From positions 11,820,276-11,884,275 of the forward strand of contig JASSKH010000021.1 in assembly GCA_031763025.1 (NCBI GenBank): a DNA stretch of 64,000 nucleotides, given 5' to 3'. A program made the translations under genes and the position numbers. Positions 11,420 through 22,260 of this stretch are shown piece by piece. The DNA is from Macrocystis pyrifera (lineage: Eukaryota; Sar; Phaeophyceae; Laminariales; Laminariaceae). The first letter of the stretch is position 1; every line of letters begins with the position of its first letter. The notes under the pieces are model-generated. The model was not told the DNA's origin. It was given only the letters and a program-made list of their open reading frames with translations, and did no database searches.

Positions 11420-11985
11420 TAAGTATCATCTGAAGATTGGGTTGTCCGAGATCGAATCTGACCAGCAGGTAAACGCTGTAACTCCAAGAATGTGGGGTGG
11501 TCAAATACATACTATTGTAGTACGCATTTCGTGTGATGTTGTCACACAATAACAATAGTAGCTCAAACTCCTGAAATCCCACCGGTGGTCACAGAACAGG
11601 CTGTAAAACTAAAATACATCGCGACTGGAGCAAACAAACAAGTACGAAATAGTGCCGTACCGGTAGGTGAGAGAAACGTATTAACGAGCTATTCGATATG
11701 GTGTGCATATCATCCCGTACCAATCGCAAATGAATGACACCATGAACATGAGCATAGTGGTCGAGGGTTGAAGGAACGAATCGACAGGTGTGATTGGAAT
11801 GCCAGTAGGTGGTGGGCAGTTTCTGTTCTGGGGGGGTGTTTGTTCTTCACCTTGCTGCAACTACTTGCACAAAAAGCATACGAGGCGTACGATTTGGAAG
11901 TAGGTCTGCACGAATGCCGTTTTAAGACGCGTGATTGATTTTAGCACGAACAAGTTTCACGAGTGGACAGTGTCCGTGCTGGGGG

Positions 11986-12230
11986 GGTGGCGTAAACGTC
12001 AGTACCTTCAAACACTTTTTAACTCGGAATCAAATATTTACCTTGGCTAGCGCCAGTAAGTCGATGTGGAGTACCTTGAAACGACCTAGGTCACTCGAAT
12101 AAAGGTGGCGCAAACGCCAGTAGCTTCACAAACACTTACTTAACTCGGAATCAAATATTTACCTTGGCTAGTGCCAGCAAGTCGATGTGGGGTGAACGTC
12201 AGTACCTTGAAACGACCTAAGTCACTCGAA
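11986..12230 (+). repeat. Tandem duplication, unit about 120 bp
   Basis: Copies start GGTGGCGTAAACG (11986) and GGTGGCGCAAACG (12104) and share AACTCGGAATCAAATATTTA and GTACCTTGAAACGACCTA. It lies inside the non-autonomous element. Confidence 0.88.
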
Positions 12231-12558
12231 AAATAATTTTGGCCCGGAGTAGAAAGAACCCATGAACTTCCTACAGCCCGTGATGAACGTATACATAAAA
12301 CGACCTCCACATTCGCACGGAAGCGTGAAGTTTTGCCACATCGATACAAACAAGTACGTGAGTATATTGGAATACTGATCGGTGAACCGTTATAACAGGT
12401 TTGACAAGTCAAGCCCGCAGATATATATATATTGTCAAAGTGCAGACGTAGGCCTTCGAGAGGAACCCCCACCTCAGATGCAGGTAAGCCAGGAAGAAAA
12501 CATGTTTTTTTCGCAGATGAATGAGTACATGCTCCAAGCGTGTTAGACAGATGTGGCG

Positions 12559-12792
12559 CAGGCAATTGCAAGTGAAGACTGTACGAGGGTCAGGTCCGCC
12601 GCTCTTCTCAGCACCGTCCAAAGTCAGCACCGCGGAAAGGACGGGCGCTGCAACATCGGGCCGACGGCGATGGATGGAAGAGGAATGCTGAAGAACGTCT
12701 GGACGAAGGTCAAGACCGCCGCTCTTCTTACCACCGTCTGAGGGCAGCACTAAGGGAAGGAGAGGAGCTGCAACATCGAGCCGACGGCGAGG
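12559..12792 (+). repeat. Diverged tandem duplication, unit about 120 bp
   Basis: Two copies sharing AGGTC, CCGCCGCTCTTCT, ACCGTC, GCTGCAACATCG and GCCGACGGCGA at equal spacing. They are GC-rich and close to the polypurine tract. Confidence 0.8.
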
Positions 12793-12959
12793 TGCGGAGG
12801 TGGAAGGCGCAGGCGCTGCAGCGGTCCATGATCGTAATATCCGCTGGGCACCGTCGCTCATATGCGCCGGTCTGGGGGGGTGTCCGAGGAGGAAAGCGCA
12901 CACGCTGTCGCCGGGCTAGCACCGGGGCGCCGGCTTTGTGCCGACAATGGTTATGTGTC

Positions 12960-12971
12960 GGGCAGGGGGGG
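12960..12971 (+). other. Polypurine tract before the 3' LTR
   Basis: GGGCAGGGGGG lies directly against the first base of the right LTR, where plus-strand DNA synthesis would be primed. The copia elements in this window carry a very similar tract (GAGCAGGGGGGA) in the same position. Confidence 0.55.
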
Positions 12972-13535
12972 TGTTACAGCGGGTGGCGCCAGGGAGGGAG
13001 GTTCATAGCGCTGTGACTGTCGTGACCAGCGCTATGGGGAGGATAATACGGCGCGAGACCACTGTCCTTATCAGGGTCACGCGTCGGGTCTATTCGATAG
13101 GCTGAGGGCAAGCTTTGGTTAGCATCCTCTGGGCGGATCTTATAGGGGCAGGGAGGATCCCCGGTGTGGGAACGCCTTCGGTCTCGGGTACAGAGCCAGT
13201 AACGAGGTTCCGGGACCACCCGGTGTTTACAAAACACCACCAAGAGTGAAGAAAGAAAGTCAAAGCCAAGTGATCTGTGGTACCTGTCCTATCGACCCCC
13301 AGCCCCTTGGGCCCTGCCGTGCCCGTCGTGCCCGTCATCATGTCTGTGGTGCTTCGCTGAGTGTTCACGCTGACTGCTTGCATCTATCGCATTGCATCGA
13401 TCCACGTTCTGCATGACCCGATCATTACTGCTTGAAGGCACTTCCTCGAACTCCCAAACAACAGGTGAGCCGGCCTCAGAGATCTAACGAACGCAGGTCC
13501 TTTTTACGGTCTGAGAGCTGTACCCTGTTGTAACA
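12972..13535 (+). repeat. 3' LTR of the 7.2-kb element
   Basis: Nearly identical to 6353-6916; the differences seen are in the segments GACCACTGTCCTTATC (two changes) and GATCTGTGGTACC (one change). It is followed by CTTA, the repeat of the bases before the left LTR. Confidence 0.85.
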
Positions 13536-13890
13536 CTTAGACGAGGGTCTGATGACAGGACAGGAGAAAGAGAACTCTGAGAGACGTGAGGAGGAGGGCG
13601 AGGAGGAAGCGTCACTCCTCCTGCCCTCCGGTCCCGGGACAACGGGACGACGGGACATATATGGACGACCCGTTGGTGTTTCTAGAATCCCGCCGGGACG
13701 TTGCATCAGGCAGCGGGGCCATCCCAACGGATCCGTTGAGCAGATGTGGACCGGTGGCTTCCCGGCGATGTATGGCTCATGACCGTCTCCTGACATAACC
13801 GAGCGAACGCTCCCAGAAATGGAATCTGGAAGGAGCTGGGTTTTCGACTATGTGCGTAGGCGTGTTGTTACCGGGGACATGGTATCCACA
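13536..13890. other. Flank between two retroelements, no gene
   Basis: Sequence to the right of the CTTA target duplication. If the 7.2-kb element is removed this joins directly to the tRNA-like sequence and the chromovirus, so it may be its 5' continuation. A minus-strand frame up to 13796 is Pro/Ser/Arg-rich but shows no Gag motif. It ends where copia sequence begins at 13891. Confidence 0.5.
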
Positions 13891-14100
13891 CTACTGTGAT
13901 ATTTTATATGATTTGCATTAATTCCTCATGAAATAGAGGGAGATTTTTTTGGATAAGGTTGAAGAGAGACTATGAAGCGCCTGGGGGCGTGTGCGGTCCA
14001 TAGGAAATGTTTTCTGATTTGGAAGGTTTGGGTAGTATTTCGGAAGTTGAGTTTGATTTTGTTTTTGGTTCTTGAAAATTTGTGCTTTTGTTCAAAGTCA

Positions 14101-14178
14101 GTACTGACTGAGTGGTCTAGCAGGTAGTGCTATATAATTCCCTAGGGTGGGTCGGGAGTTGAAGTCTCGCCGAATTCG
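14101..14178 (+). other. tRNA-like segment within copia 3' region (copy 1)
   Basis: GAGTGGTCTAGCAGG resembles a pol III A box and GAGTTGAAGTCTC sits at the right distance for a B box, but the B box is weaker than in the second copy at 40.3 kb. It occupies the same place within the copia 3' region in both copies. Confidence 0.4.
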
Positions 14179-14656
14179 TAAGTTGATCTTTTCGAGCGTG
14201 CGCGCTGGAGACAATACGAATGATTATGATAGTGTGCCCGTAGACACCAGTAGCGTTTGGCGAAGGCCCCGGAGATCACTGCACTAAGTCGACGAGATTC
14301 CACTGAATATCTTTTGACTAATTCCGCGGAAAATGCCGTTTTACCTGACTGAATCCGAGAAGAATGCCGTTTTACCTGGCATTGGATTTCGAGAGTTTTA
14401 TTTGTTTGCAACAGAGAGGCTGGGGATTTGAGTATTTGAATACTGATTTGAGGATTTGAGTGTTGATTCAAGAATTTGATTTTTGAGTTGCAGATTGGAT
14501 TTTCGACTTTCTGAGTTTGATTCGATTTGATATTTTTATTGAGATGTATCAGCTCTGCGATGTCGTACATTTTCATGTACAGAGCTGAGGGGAATATTGC
14601 TCATGCACAGGAGCAGGGGAGATATCAGTATGGTCGTGTATATTGAGTAGGGGGGA

Positions 14657-14922
14657 TGTTGATTGTACTCAGATACACGACATATAAGATCCATGGTAGA
14701 TTGGGGAGTTCCAAGCTGGAAAGGGATTCCGGCAGTAGAGTATAGGGATATCGGGGTAATGTGTGCCCACCAATGCCACTCGGCAGGTGGAACCCTCTAC
14801 TGCATGTGAGGCGAGTCAACTCTACAGCGAGGATGTAATATAAGAGGAGTTCCGTGTCATGTCTGGAGTCAGCCACGCGTTCCCGTGCCAGCTGTGCCTA
14901 TACCCTTAAGGATCAATCAACA
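14657..14922 (+). repeat. Copia LTR (266-bp subfamily)
   Basis: Starts TGTTGATTG and ends CAATCAACA, a perfect 9-bp inverted pair. It contains GTAATATAAGAGGAG, a likely TATA box, and the shared block GGAGTCAGCCACGCG. The purine tract GAGTAGGGGGGA lies just before it. Confidence 0.9.
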
Positions 14923-15435
14923 TTAGACACTTCCGACAACAATGAATCGAGGAACGTGCCAATCGATAGACTTTGCCGACGACAATAGACCCGTCTATTG
15001 CACCAAATTCTGTTACTATTCCAGGGGCCATTGCCTATTGTCCAGGGTGTCCCCCCCCCCCCCCTGCCCCGCTGTTGCAGTTGCAGCAAGAAGCGAGAAG
15101 CCCCACATATTAGCAGCTAAAAATACGAAGATCCGGGCAGGTTTCCACGCCCCCGGATGGCTTTTCGGAAGTAGAACCCCATCCCCTGAGTTTCTTACTT
15201 GGTCACGTGGCTTTGACCACCTAGAGCATGTGCCACGCAGCCCGGCCGGAGCCAACACTTGCACCGTACTGTCCACGCCGTCCCCCTGCGGGCCCCGTAG
15301 CAGGAAGCACGAGAGAAGACCCACGGCCAAACGCGAAGAGTGAACTATTCCGGAAAAAACGGCCATTTGGTACAACGTAATACCAGGAAATATACAGCAG
15401 TGGATATATGATGGTGCCAATTTCCCCCTGATCGA
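14923..15435. other. No gene recognised; includes a C run
   Basis: Open frames overlap on both strands and none looks coding. A run of about 16 C bases lies near 15050-15064. Confidence 0.5.
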
Positions 15436-15712
15436 CGGACCGAGGGAGGCAGTTTTGTGGTCACGAACATGCTCGGTGTGAGGTGTGTGGTCACGTACGT
15501 GCTCGGTGTACAGTGTGTATCGTACGTCAAAAGGCTAGGCGAAACATATGCTACTCTCGACACTCGACAGACGTGTTCTGGTGCTGCGGTACCTGCTGCT
15601 GCTGCTGTATCTGCTGCTGCTGCTGTGACGTTGATAAAAAAACTAACCTGTACGGGAAAAAGGCGGGGGATTTCAAAATTATTGAGATTTGAGATTTTCA
15701 ACGCAGAGAAAG
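15436..15712 (+). repeat. Dispersed repeat R1, copy 1
   Basis: Begins CGGACCGAGGGAGGCAG, contains TGTGGTCACG, a CTG triplet cluster and TTGATAAAAAAAC, and ends with TGAGATTTTCAACGCAG. Related copies lie at 15966-16136 (plus) and 23955-24166 (minus). Confidence 0.75.
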
Positions 15713-15965
15713 TTCATCGGTTTCGGAAGTGCACTCAGCTCGTCGTATCAGCAGTCGGGTAGTGTGGGATGTACGCGGTGCCGCACCGAGATAGGGGGCA
15801 GTACGCCGAGACGGGAGGCAATATGGGCCTGACTCTATGGCTCTAGCCCATTGCGAGTGCCTGCTGCTGAGAGCGTGCGACTGGACAACTACACACAGTA
15901 TCTACAGCAGTAGGTATGACAACAACACCTACAGTATATACCTGGTGAATGTCTCCCACAGGTAT

Positions 15966-16136
15966 AAGCGGGCGGAGGGAGGCAGTTTTGTGGTCCCGAA
16001 CGTGCTCGGTGTTAGGTGTACACCACCCGTCAAAGGGCTTGATGCAACAGATACGACAGTCGACGGATGTGTACTGCTGTTGCTGTATGTCGGCTGCTGC
16101 TACTGTTACTTCTTCTGCTGAAGTTGAAAACATATG
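15966..16136 (+). repeat. Dispersed repeat R1, copy 2
   Basis: Shares GGAGGGAGGCAGTTTTGTGG, GAACGTGCTCGGTGT and the CTG cluster with copy 1 and is shorter at the 3' side. Confidence 0.75.
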
Positions 16137-16186
16137 TATAGCAGAGGGGGCTCACAAGCGTGTTGGGGGGTGGCGGGCTATTACTA

Positions 16187-16291
16187 TTACGGAGGACCAC
16201 AGTAAATACGACCAAACATTGTTGATACAAATAGGGAAATACATGGGTTTTAGTGTGTACCGTAGTTCCTATTTACTATGGTCCCCCGTAA
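16187..16291. mobile_element. 105-bp MITE with TA target duplication (copy 1)
   Basis: Inverted ends TTACGGAGGACCACAGTAAA and TTTACTATGGTCCCCCGTAA, bounded by TA on each side. TA duplication is typical of Tc1/mariner-type elements. A second copy of the same length lies at 19540-19644. Confidence 0.8.
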
Positions 16292-17358
16292 TATGAACAA
16301 AGGGGTTTTCCATGTCACATACTCGGCTCGGCGAGGCGGAAAGCAATCTCTTGTTTCATGAAGCCAGCTCAGCGACGTTCAATGCCCCCAGCACCGCCAC
16401 GGTGCTCGGCCGTTATCCAGACATGCGTCGTCATGTACCCACGGTCCCCTTGCTTGCCCCGCAGCCGAAAGTGCGAGAATGAATCCTCTGCCGCCATAGA
16501 GCAGTATGCAAAAAAAAGTGCATCTTATGCATATACATATAGCAAGGCTCCTTTTTATCCGACGGTTTTTTCCCCCCAGAATTCCAAAGTTTGGACATAA
16601 TTGGAGATATGTATCAAGATACGGAGGCGTTCTGTCACTATTCGTGAAATTATCCAGAAGCCAAAAAATCAAGTTTGTTAAATTTCACATAGTTGGATAA
16701 AAAATAATCAGGAAAATCTGGAAGATTAAATAATTGCGAGACAAAAACATGGAAATTATGGAAAAACACCTCTCCGATAAGAATGACCCCTAATACAGCA
16801 TATTAGTGTTCGAAAATATAACACTGGTAGTTGGCCCACAGTGAAAAAATAGTAGTATCATACAACCTGCTTACACAGTCGGACAATCAGCGTGCCCACC
16901 ACGGCAGCAATCTATTTGGTGGGTTATTTAATACTGTTTTTTCAATTGACGCTTTAATATTATTACCATATTATTGTGTGGTCTACATTAGTAGTAGGCT
17001 ATGGCATAAACGATGTTTTCGCATGGTCCACGTTTAGTCAGGCACATTTTAGAGCGCACCAGGCAGGGGGGACAAAGTATCACGTTGCGTGAGGCCTTCA
17101 CAAAGTTCGCTCTCAAGTGCGCAATTTTACCGACTGGATTCAGAGCACCACCGCGGCAAACCAAGGAGTACGTCGCATTTGTGTCAGTGTGCAACAAACT
17201 GAAGACCAAACAAAGCAAACAACGATCGAGACTGCGTCTCTTCAAGTGGACAGACTGAAGAAATCTTGGGTGCAAAGTTTTTTTCTGAGCGAAACTGTTC
17301 AGTGGGACGCAGTACAGCAGTAGGCGTAACATTGTTCAACCACAACTGAATTAAAATG
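16292..17358. other. No gene recognised
   Basis: AT-richer sequence with many stops. A minus-strand frame at 16988-17332 is open but shows no domain and no splice-site support. Confidence 0.5.
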
Positions 17359-17988
17359 CTATTTTAATCGGGGAGTGAGATGTGGTAGTACCGGAAAGCA
17401 CGCTTGTCGACATTGTTGGTGCCTACGTAGCATTATAGGGCGATCACATTGATCGGTTCCTACGTAGCGTTCTTGAGGTGACCATGCCTCACCTCCACTC
17501 CAAGCGACGTTGCTCGAAAATACGCAGTCGAACACCTGCAAATAACTAGAGGACACGACAGCCACGGCGCCACCACAATCTTCTGAATACCCTCCGTCGA
17601 GCACGATGTGGTTGAGGCTGAGGGTGGAGTCGCTAGAGACCAAGAATATTCCGCTAGTGCCTCCGGCATCAATGGTACTGTTGGATGTTTTGTTGCTTTC
17701 GTGTTGCCCGGCGCGAAGAGTCGGATAGCCGGACCCAAAAATCGTCACGTCCTTTCGGTTTACCACCTCGATCCTACGCTTAATTCGCAGGCTACTAGAC
17801 CAGGCGACCTCGTACACTCCGTCACCAGTGCAATTCAATGCATCGGCAAGAACCTGTATGTCGCCGACCGTAGAAATATTAATGGAGACGGTGCTCGACG
17901 GACACGGGATAGTTGCTGCTCCCGAGATGCACGAGATCATTAACCAAGCCGCCACCACGGCCAGGACGTGAAATGCCATCCTGTTCAA
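17359..17988 (-). CDS. Secreted beta-helix protein, truncated or first exon
   Basis: The frame opens MNRMAFHVLAVVAAWLMISC, a good signal peptide with cleavage likely after the alanines near residue 25. The mature part has repeating short strands with Asn/Ser/Gly turns (VTIFGSGYPTLRAG, STLSLNHIVLDGGYSEDCGG, YLQVFDCVFSSNVAWSGG). This is the pattern of right-handed parallel beta-helices such as pectate-lyase-like or polymorphic outer-membrane-like proteins; secreted members are common in brown algae. After about residue 168 (near 17480) the pattern stops and the rest reads like noise. Either an intron starts there or the gene is broken, since full-length family members are several hundred residues. 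A foldback element ends 12 bases before the start codon. No catalytic residues can be named. Confidence 0.6.
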   Translation of the reverse strand: MNRMAFHVLAVVAAWLMISCISGAATIPCPSSTVSINISTVGDIQVLADALNCTGDGVYEVAWSSSLRIKRRIEVVNRKDVTIFGSGYPTLRAGQHESNKTSNSTIDAGGTSGIFLVSSDSTLSLNHIVLDGGYSEDCGGAVAVVSSSYLQVFDCVFSSNVAWSGGEAWSPQERYVGTDQCDRPIMLRRHQQCRQACFPVLPHLTPRLK

Positions 17989-17999
17989 AATGAGCAGGG

Positions 18000-18219
18000 A
18001 TGTACATTATTGTCTTTTTTTGCCGTGGCATGCCGTGGCACGACCTGCGGCAAAACCTTCCACGGCATAAGGGTTGGGGTTAGGGTTCGGGTTAGGGTTA
18101 GGGTCCCATGGTATGCCGTGGGGGTCCGTGGAAGATTCCGTGGTATGCCGTGGAAGTTTTGCCGCAGGTCGTGCCACGGCATGCCACGGCATGTCGCGAA
18201 AAATGACAATAATGTACAT
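18000..18219. mobile_element. Foldback element with a telomere-like loop
   Basis: Two long inverted arms of about 70 bp. The left begins ATGTACATTATTGTC and the right ends GACAATAATGTACAT; both contain GCCGTGGCACGACCTGCGGC or its complement. Short GGG tracts flank both ends and could be a 3-bp target duplication. It has no coding capacity. It abuts the start of the beta-helix gene and may affect that promoter. Confidence 0.8.
18070..18104 (+). repeat. Interstitial telomere-like repeat
   Basis: A run of TTAGGG-type units (GGGTTAGGGTTAGGG with variants TTGGGG and TTCGGG) fills the loop of the foldback element. TTAGGG is the telomere unit of many stramenopiles; here it is internal. Confidence 0.8.
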
Positions 18220-18508
18220 GGGGTTTTTCGTACGTTGTTCTCCTCGTCGGCATCGACCACATCCAATGTCTGCCCCGGTTTTCCACCCTAGTAAGATGCA
18301 AGCTCTGTGACCACACATCCACGTCACAGAGATACTGCATTATTATTCCTATGGAGAGTAGACAATGCGATACCATGGGTTCGCTTACGGTCGCTGCAGA
18401 TTCCACTACGAACTACGTGCTATTTATGGTGTTGAGACATGGCTGTTGAGGTACGACTTATTGCATGTTGACGATGTGCAGATACAACGCACTTGTACGA
18501 GCATCTAT

Positions 18509-18799
18509 TCAAGTATATATGCCTTTGAGACCCCTCGGTAGCGACAAAATCAGTGATGCCTTTGGTGTTTTCAACCGTCTACGAACAGCGTGAGCTCCCA
18601 GACGCACGGGTAGGATCAAGTTGCGCCCGTGCAATACGACTCCCTCCGTTGTCACTCGAACACCAATTTGTATCACACCCCAATAACGCAGTTGCCGTTG
18701 CTGAAACCGGCACTTTTTATTTACCAATTTCCCCCTATCAAGTCTCAAGTGTACACGGCAAAACATCAATAATTTCAGTTCTTCGTTGCTATCCGGCAT
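18509..18799 (-). pseudogene. Possible gypsy RT thumb fragment
   Basis: One segment, KLVNKKCRFQQRQLRYWG followed by VTTEGV, resembles the gypsy RT block K-C-x-F-x-x-x-x-x-x-Y-L-G-H-x-x-x-x-x-G-V. Nothing catalytic is present and the rest of the frame is not recognisable, so this may be chance. Confidence 0.25.
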
Positions 18800-19539
18800 A
18801 TCTTAGGTTCTACTTGATGACTCGATCGGGGCGTTGATATCACTGCAGGGCAACTCGCATTCCACCATAAATATTAGGGAATATTGCCGTAGGACGACGC
18901 ACTGTCGCCCAGCCCAACAGGTCGTAAAGCGCATCCACCCGTGGTGTTTGCGTCTTCCCGAGATAGCCAGCAGTGGTTACGCCAAAACTCTGTCTGGTCA
19001 CTCCTCTTGTCTTCTCTACTGTAGTCTTGCCTTGATATCTACTGTAGGATATATATTGTTTTCTTCGCTTCTACAAATTGGTCACATACTAATAATGCGC
19101 GTTTCTTTCAATTGATGTTTCTTTGTAATCCCAAGCGTTCTTCACAGCAGTCACTTGATGCCACCTCTGCACTTCTCTTCAGATTCACTATGTATTAGAA
19201 ACAGAGATTCGTCATGAATAACCTCACCATTTGGCTACATGTATGTGTTGGCTATGCAGCATTACACTATTGTGATAGCACTATTAATACAATAGTACAG
19301 TACCCTTACCGGTACTAAGTTCTACACCCCCAACAAGTACTGGAGTACATGCTTTCGAGTTGGTAGCGTCTCGCAGGTTTCATATCCGTAGCATTGATCT
19401 CCGGGGATCACCAAACCGCTCAGTATCTACCATATTTTAAGAGCACTCGTCCATTATCATGACATAAACAAGACATCCAGCGCGCACCATGAAGGTTTTT
19501 ATATTTTAATATCACTTTCATGTTCCAGTCAAACTCGCA
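18800..19539. other. No gene recognised
   Basis: Short frames only; no repeat family recognised before the MITE at 19540. Confidence 0.5.
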
Positions 19540-19644
19540 TTACGGAGGACCATAGTAAATAGGACCTACGGTACACTCAAAAACATACATATTTCGCTGT
19601 TTTTACCAACAATATTTCGACCTATTTACTATGCTCCCCCGTAC
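19540..19644. mobile_element. 105-bp MITE (copy 2)
   Basis: Same family as 16187-16291: TTACGGAGGACCATAGTAAA at one end and TTTACTATGCTCCCCCGTA at the other, with an unrelated middle. The right end joins directly to a truncated SINE. Confidence 0.78.
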
Positions 19645-19647
19645 TAG

Positions 19648-19932
19648 GGGGTTTTACCCTCAGCGATCTTCTGGACAAAAAGCCGTGGTCACAGTCGTCG
19701 TCCCTTCACCCCCCCGGTACGTGCCAGTATTTTTTGTCGCGCATAGGGTTCAGCATTATTCCCACTGCTCGTCGATTTCATCGAATGTAGCTGACTCACG
19801 CTATCGCGCTTTCCGCTCGTCATTTTTTAATGCAAGAAAACGTCCCCACGAGCATGCACTCGGTGAGACTCGAACCCACAAAGTTGATATTGATAGGCAC
19901 GCGGACCACCTACCAAGCCACCTGGGACGCCC
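19648..19932 (-). mobile_element. tRNA-derived SINE, copy 1 (tail lost)
   Basis: On the minus strand it opens GCGTCCCAGGTGGCTTGG, carries the B box GGGTTCGAGTCTC, then the same body as copies 2 and 3 down to GAGGGTAAAACC. The last 40 bases and the A tail are missing where it meets the MITE. Confidence 0.85.
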
Positions 19933-21640
19933 GTATGTTATTAATAGTTCCAGTGTTGTAGAAGTAATCTGGACCAGAAAAGAGGGGACGCCAGCAGGGT
20001 GGATCCCTTTTCGGGAAAGCCTCCTTGTTGTATGGGGAGACAGTGATTGAGTATCACTCCGTGAGCGATATCGCAGCTCTACAACAGCACGACAAAGTAG
20101 AAAGAGGCTAGGAAAAAACAGAGCTTATGACGAATGCAGCGATCGCTGCGGCGGCCGCCCCGCTCCCTTTTCGTCGGGTGCGGAACTGGCTGAAATGCAA
20201 AGAAAGAAGGACCTGAAATCCGGACCTGTCCCATGTAATGCTGACTGTGGAGTACGACAAGAACATCGGCCCGCGCCAGAAGGAGCCGGGCGCCGGCGTC
20301 GGACGTCGGAGTGAACTGGGACCACGAAGAACTCAGCGCCTCGCGAGACCCCGGTGGAGTCGATACTATTAGTTTGGTGGCTTCTGAGCGTGTAGTGTAA
20401 CCACGAACGAGGTTTTACTGCGATGATAAATCCCTCTACTGCTGTACGAACGGAAAGAAAGGTTGTTTACTGCTGCTGTACGAGTACGTAATCAGTTCCC
20501 ACGTTCTGGTTTCTTCGAGAGGGCGAGCGGCTGCAAATCTTTCACGTAAGATATCACGTCCACCCGACCGTTTGGTTTTTCTCATGATAAGTGAGTGGAT
20601 ACGGTACGACCGAGAAGAGGTAGGAAGAACCCCAGTGCACGTCTCACACGAACCGGGCAACACAAGCACGCAAGCACACCCACACACGCGCGCCGGGTAT
20701 ACATCTTGCTTTGGGAGAATCCGCGTCGAGCATCGGCTCCTTATTTATCATGGATGTCTCCTCTTCCAGGTGTACTCTATACATTTGAATAGGTTTGACG
20801 TGATCCCCTCGTCTCTTTTTTGTTTTTTGTTTTTTTTGTTTGCTTGTTTGGTTCTGTTTTGTTGCAACTCGTACTACTACTCTACTACTACTGTACTGCG
20901 TACCATGTACGAGTAGGCATCTGGTCCATACGTACGCTGACTTCGCCTTTATGTACCGGTATGTACGTCGTGTGCCCTCCGATATATACTATATTGATCA
21001 TTGGGACAGCTGTAAGATCCAGTGTTTCGTCGAAACTCATCTTTGCAAGCTGGGAATGATACTTCGTTCGCGCGTACTCGGGGGTTTTATTTTGCCTCAT
21101 GCCCGATATATAATTAAGTCTTTGTACGAGGGAGACCAAATCTGAAGCTGCAGAATTCAAGGAGTGGGTTATCATTATCCCAGCACGTACCGAATGGTTC
21201 ATGGGTCGTTTCACGTTCGGTGAGACAGCAGTTCATCAAATGTCCGCTTTCGTTTACGTACACCGCTTCCTTGTCCATTGCGTGCATGACATACGTATGT
21301 TCGTGGTCTATTTCGGGGTTCTTGACCAGACCGCAGTTTGAAGTGAAACGCGCCGCCGTCAATCGTTTGCAGGAACTTTTTTACTATGAGTACACGTACC
21401 AGGTACGCATATCGACGCGTACGAGCCAGACGAAAGCTCCGATAACATCGAATAGATACTATTAATAGGTATACTGGTATGTCTTATCTATTTTCGAGCA
21501 TGCACTTTCTTTCAGAACGAACAGGTCCGCTCCAACCAAGCATGTTATGTACGTATACGGAACCTGTTTGTACGTACATCACTTTCATGAGGTATGATAC
21601 GAGGTGCGTGGTATCGGTTGCTATTACGCATCAGAACATT
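19933..21640. other. No gene recognised; triplet and T-rich tracts
   Basis: Contains TACTAC/GTAGTA triplets near 20870-20910 and T-rich tracts near 20815-20860. The minus frame at 20125-20325 is Arg/Ser-rich without a domain. Confidence 0.45.
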
Positions 21641-21659
21641 TTTTTTAATTTTTTTTTTT

Positions 21660-22260
21660 TTCCTAATGGGTTTTCCAGCGGGACTTATCCCGCGGTTTTG
21701 GGCGGGATTCGGGATTTTCTGTGGCCCGTGACACATGTGAAATCTCGTCCCCGCACCTCGCACAAACGAGCCCCGCGAAAATTATTATATCCCGTTCCCG
21801 CCCCCACGCATTCTACGACGAATCCCGTTCCCGCACACACGAGTCCCGTGAAAATACACATATCCCGTGCCCGCACAGACACGTCCCGCAAAATCCAGGA
21901 TACGCCAAATCCCGTGAATAAAGTTCGCACATGCTACGAATTCAACCCGACCCGCCGATGACAGCACTTTGACAGGGTATGCACGTACATGTGTCGGGTT
22001 CCGAGTTCAACCCATCCCGGGGAATACCGCGGTGGCCGGACCCCGCACTGACAATCCCCTCTAATCTAATCGTGGCTACTGCTGTAGGTCGTATACCACC
22101 CATCCAGTCGAATCCCGTAGTTGTTGTCGAACCTGCCTGGGGGAGTCCCCGCTGTGGCCAGACTCAACGCCCATACCAATACTGCCGTGAAAGCCTGGAG
22201 TATCTGATTCCCATGGGATTTGGCCTGGGAGTCGAAAATGAGTCCCGAGAAATGCCCTGG
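21660..22260. repeat. Degenerate CCCG-rich short-period repeat
   Basis: Variants of CCCGTTCCCGC, GAGTCCCGTGAAAAT and CACGTCCCGCAAAAT recur at irregular 25-40-base spacing. Similar wording continues to about 22250 (TCGAATCCCGTAG, GAGTCCCGAGAAATG). The register is too loose to define one unit. Confidence 0.6.

Larger units (their letters stand above)
6353..13535 (+). mobile_element. Large non-autonomous LTR retrotransposon (LARD-like)
   Basis: Two 564-bp direct repeats (6353-6916 and 12972-13535) begin TGTTACAG and end CTGTTGTAACA, so they carry short inverted ends as LTRs do. I see only three differences between them, roughly 0.5 percent, which implies a recent insertion. CTTA stands on both outer sides (6349-6352 and 13536-13539), a plausible 4-bp target duplication. 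A purine tract (GGGCAGGGGGG) precedes the right LTR, which sets the plus orientation. The 6-kb interior has no protease, RT or integrase; it is filled with tandem duplications. The element must have been mobilised by enzymes from another element. No primer-binding site was recognised. Confidence 0.75.
13891..14922 (+). mobile_element. Copia 3' end with LTR (266-bp subfamily)
   Basis: From CTACTGTGATATTT at 13891 the sequence follows the 3' non-coding part of the full-length copia element (about 56553 onward), including TGAAGCGCCTGGGGGCGTG. It then holds a block of about 500 bp absent from the full-length copy, and ends in an LTR. No 5' portion or first LTR is present, so this is a truncated fragment. 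Confidence 0.85.

Noticed and set aside
10405..11487. Protein-coding gene on the minus strand through the 277-bp array
   Set aside because: The open frame follows the repeat register and gives a biased peptide without domain; it ends at the array edges.
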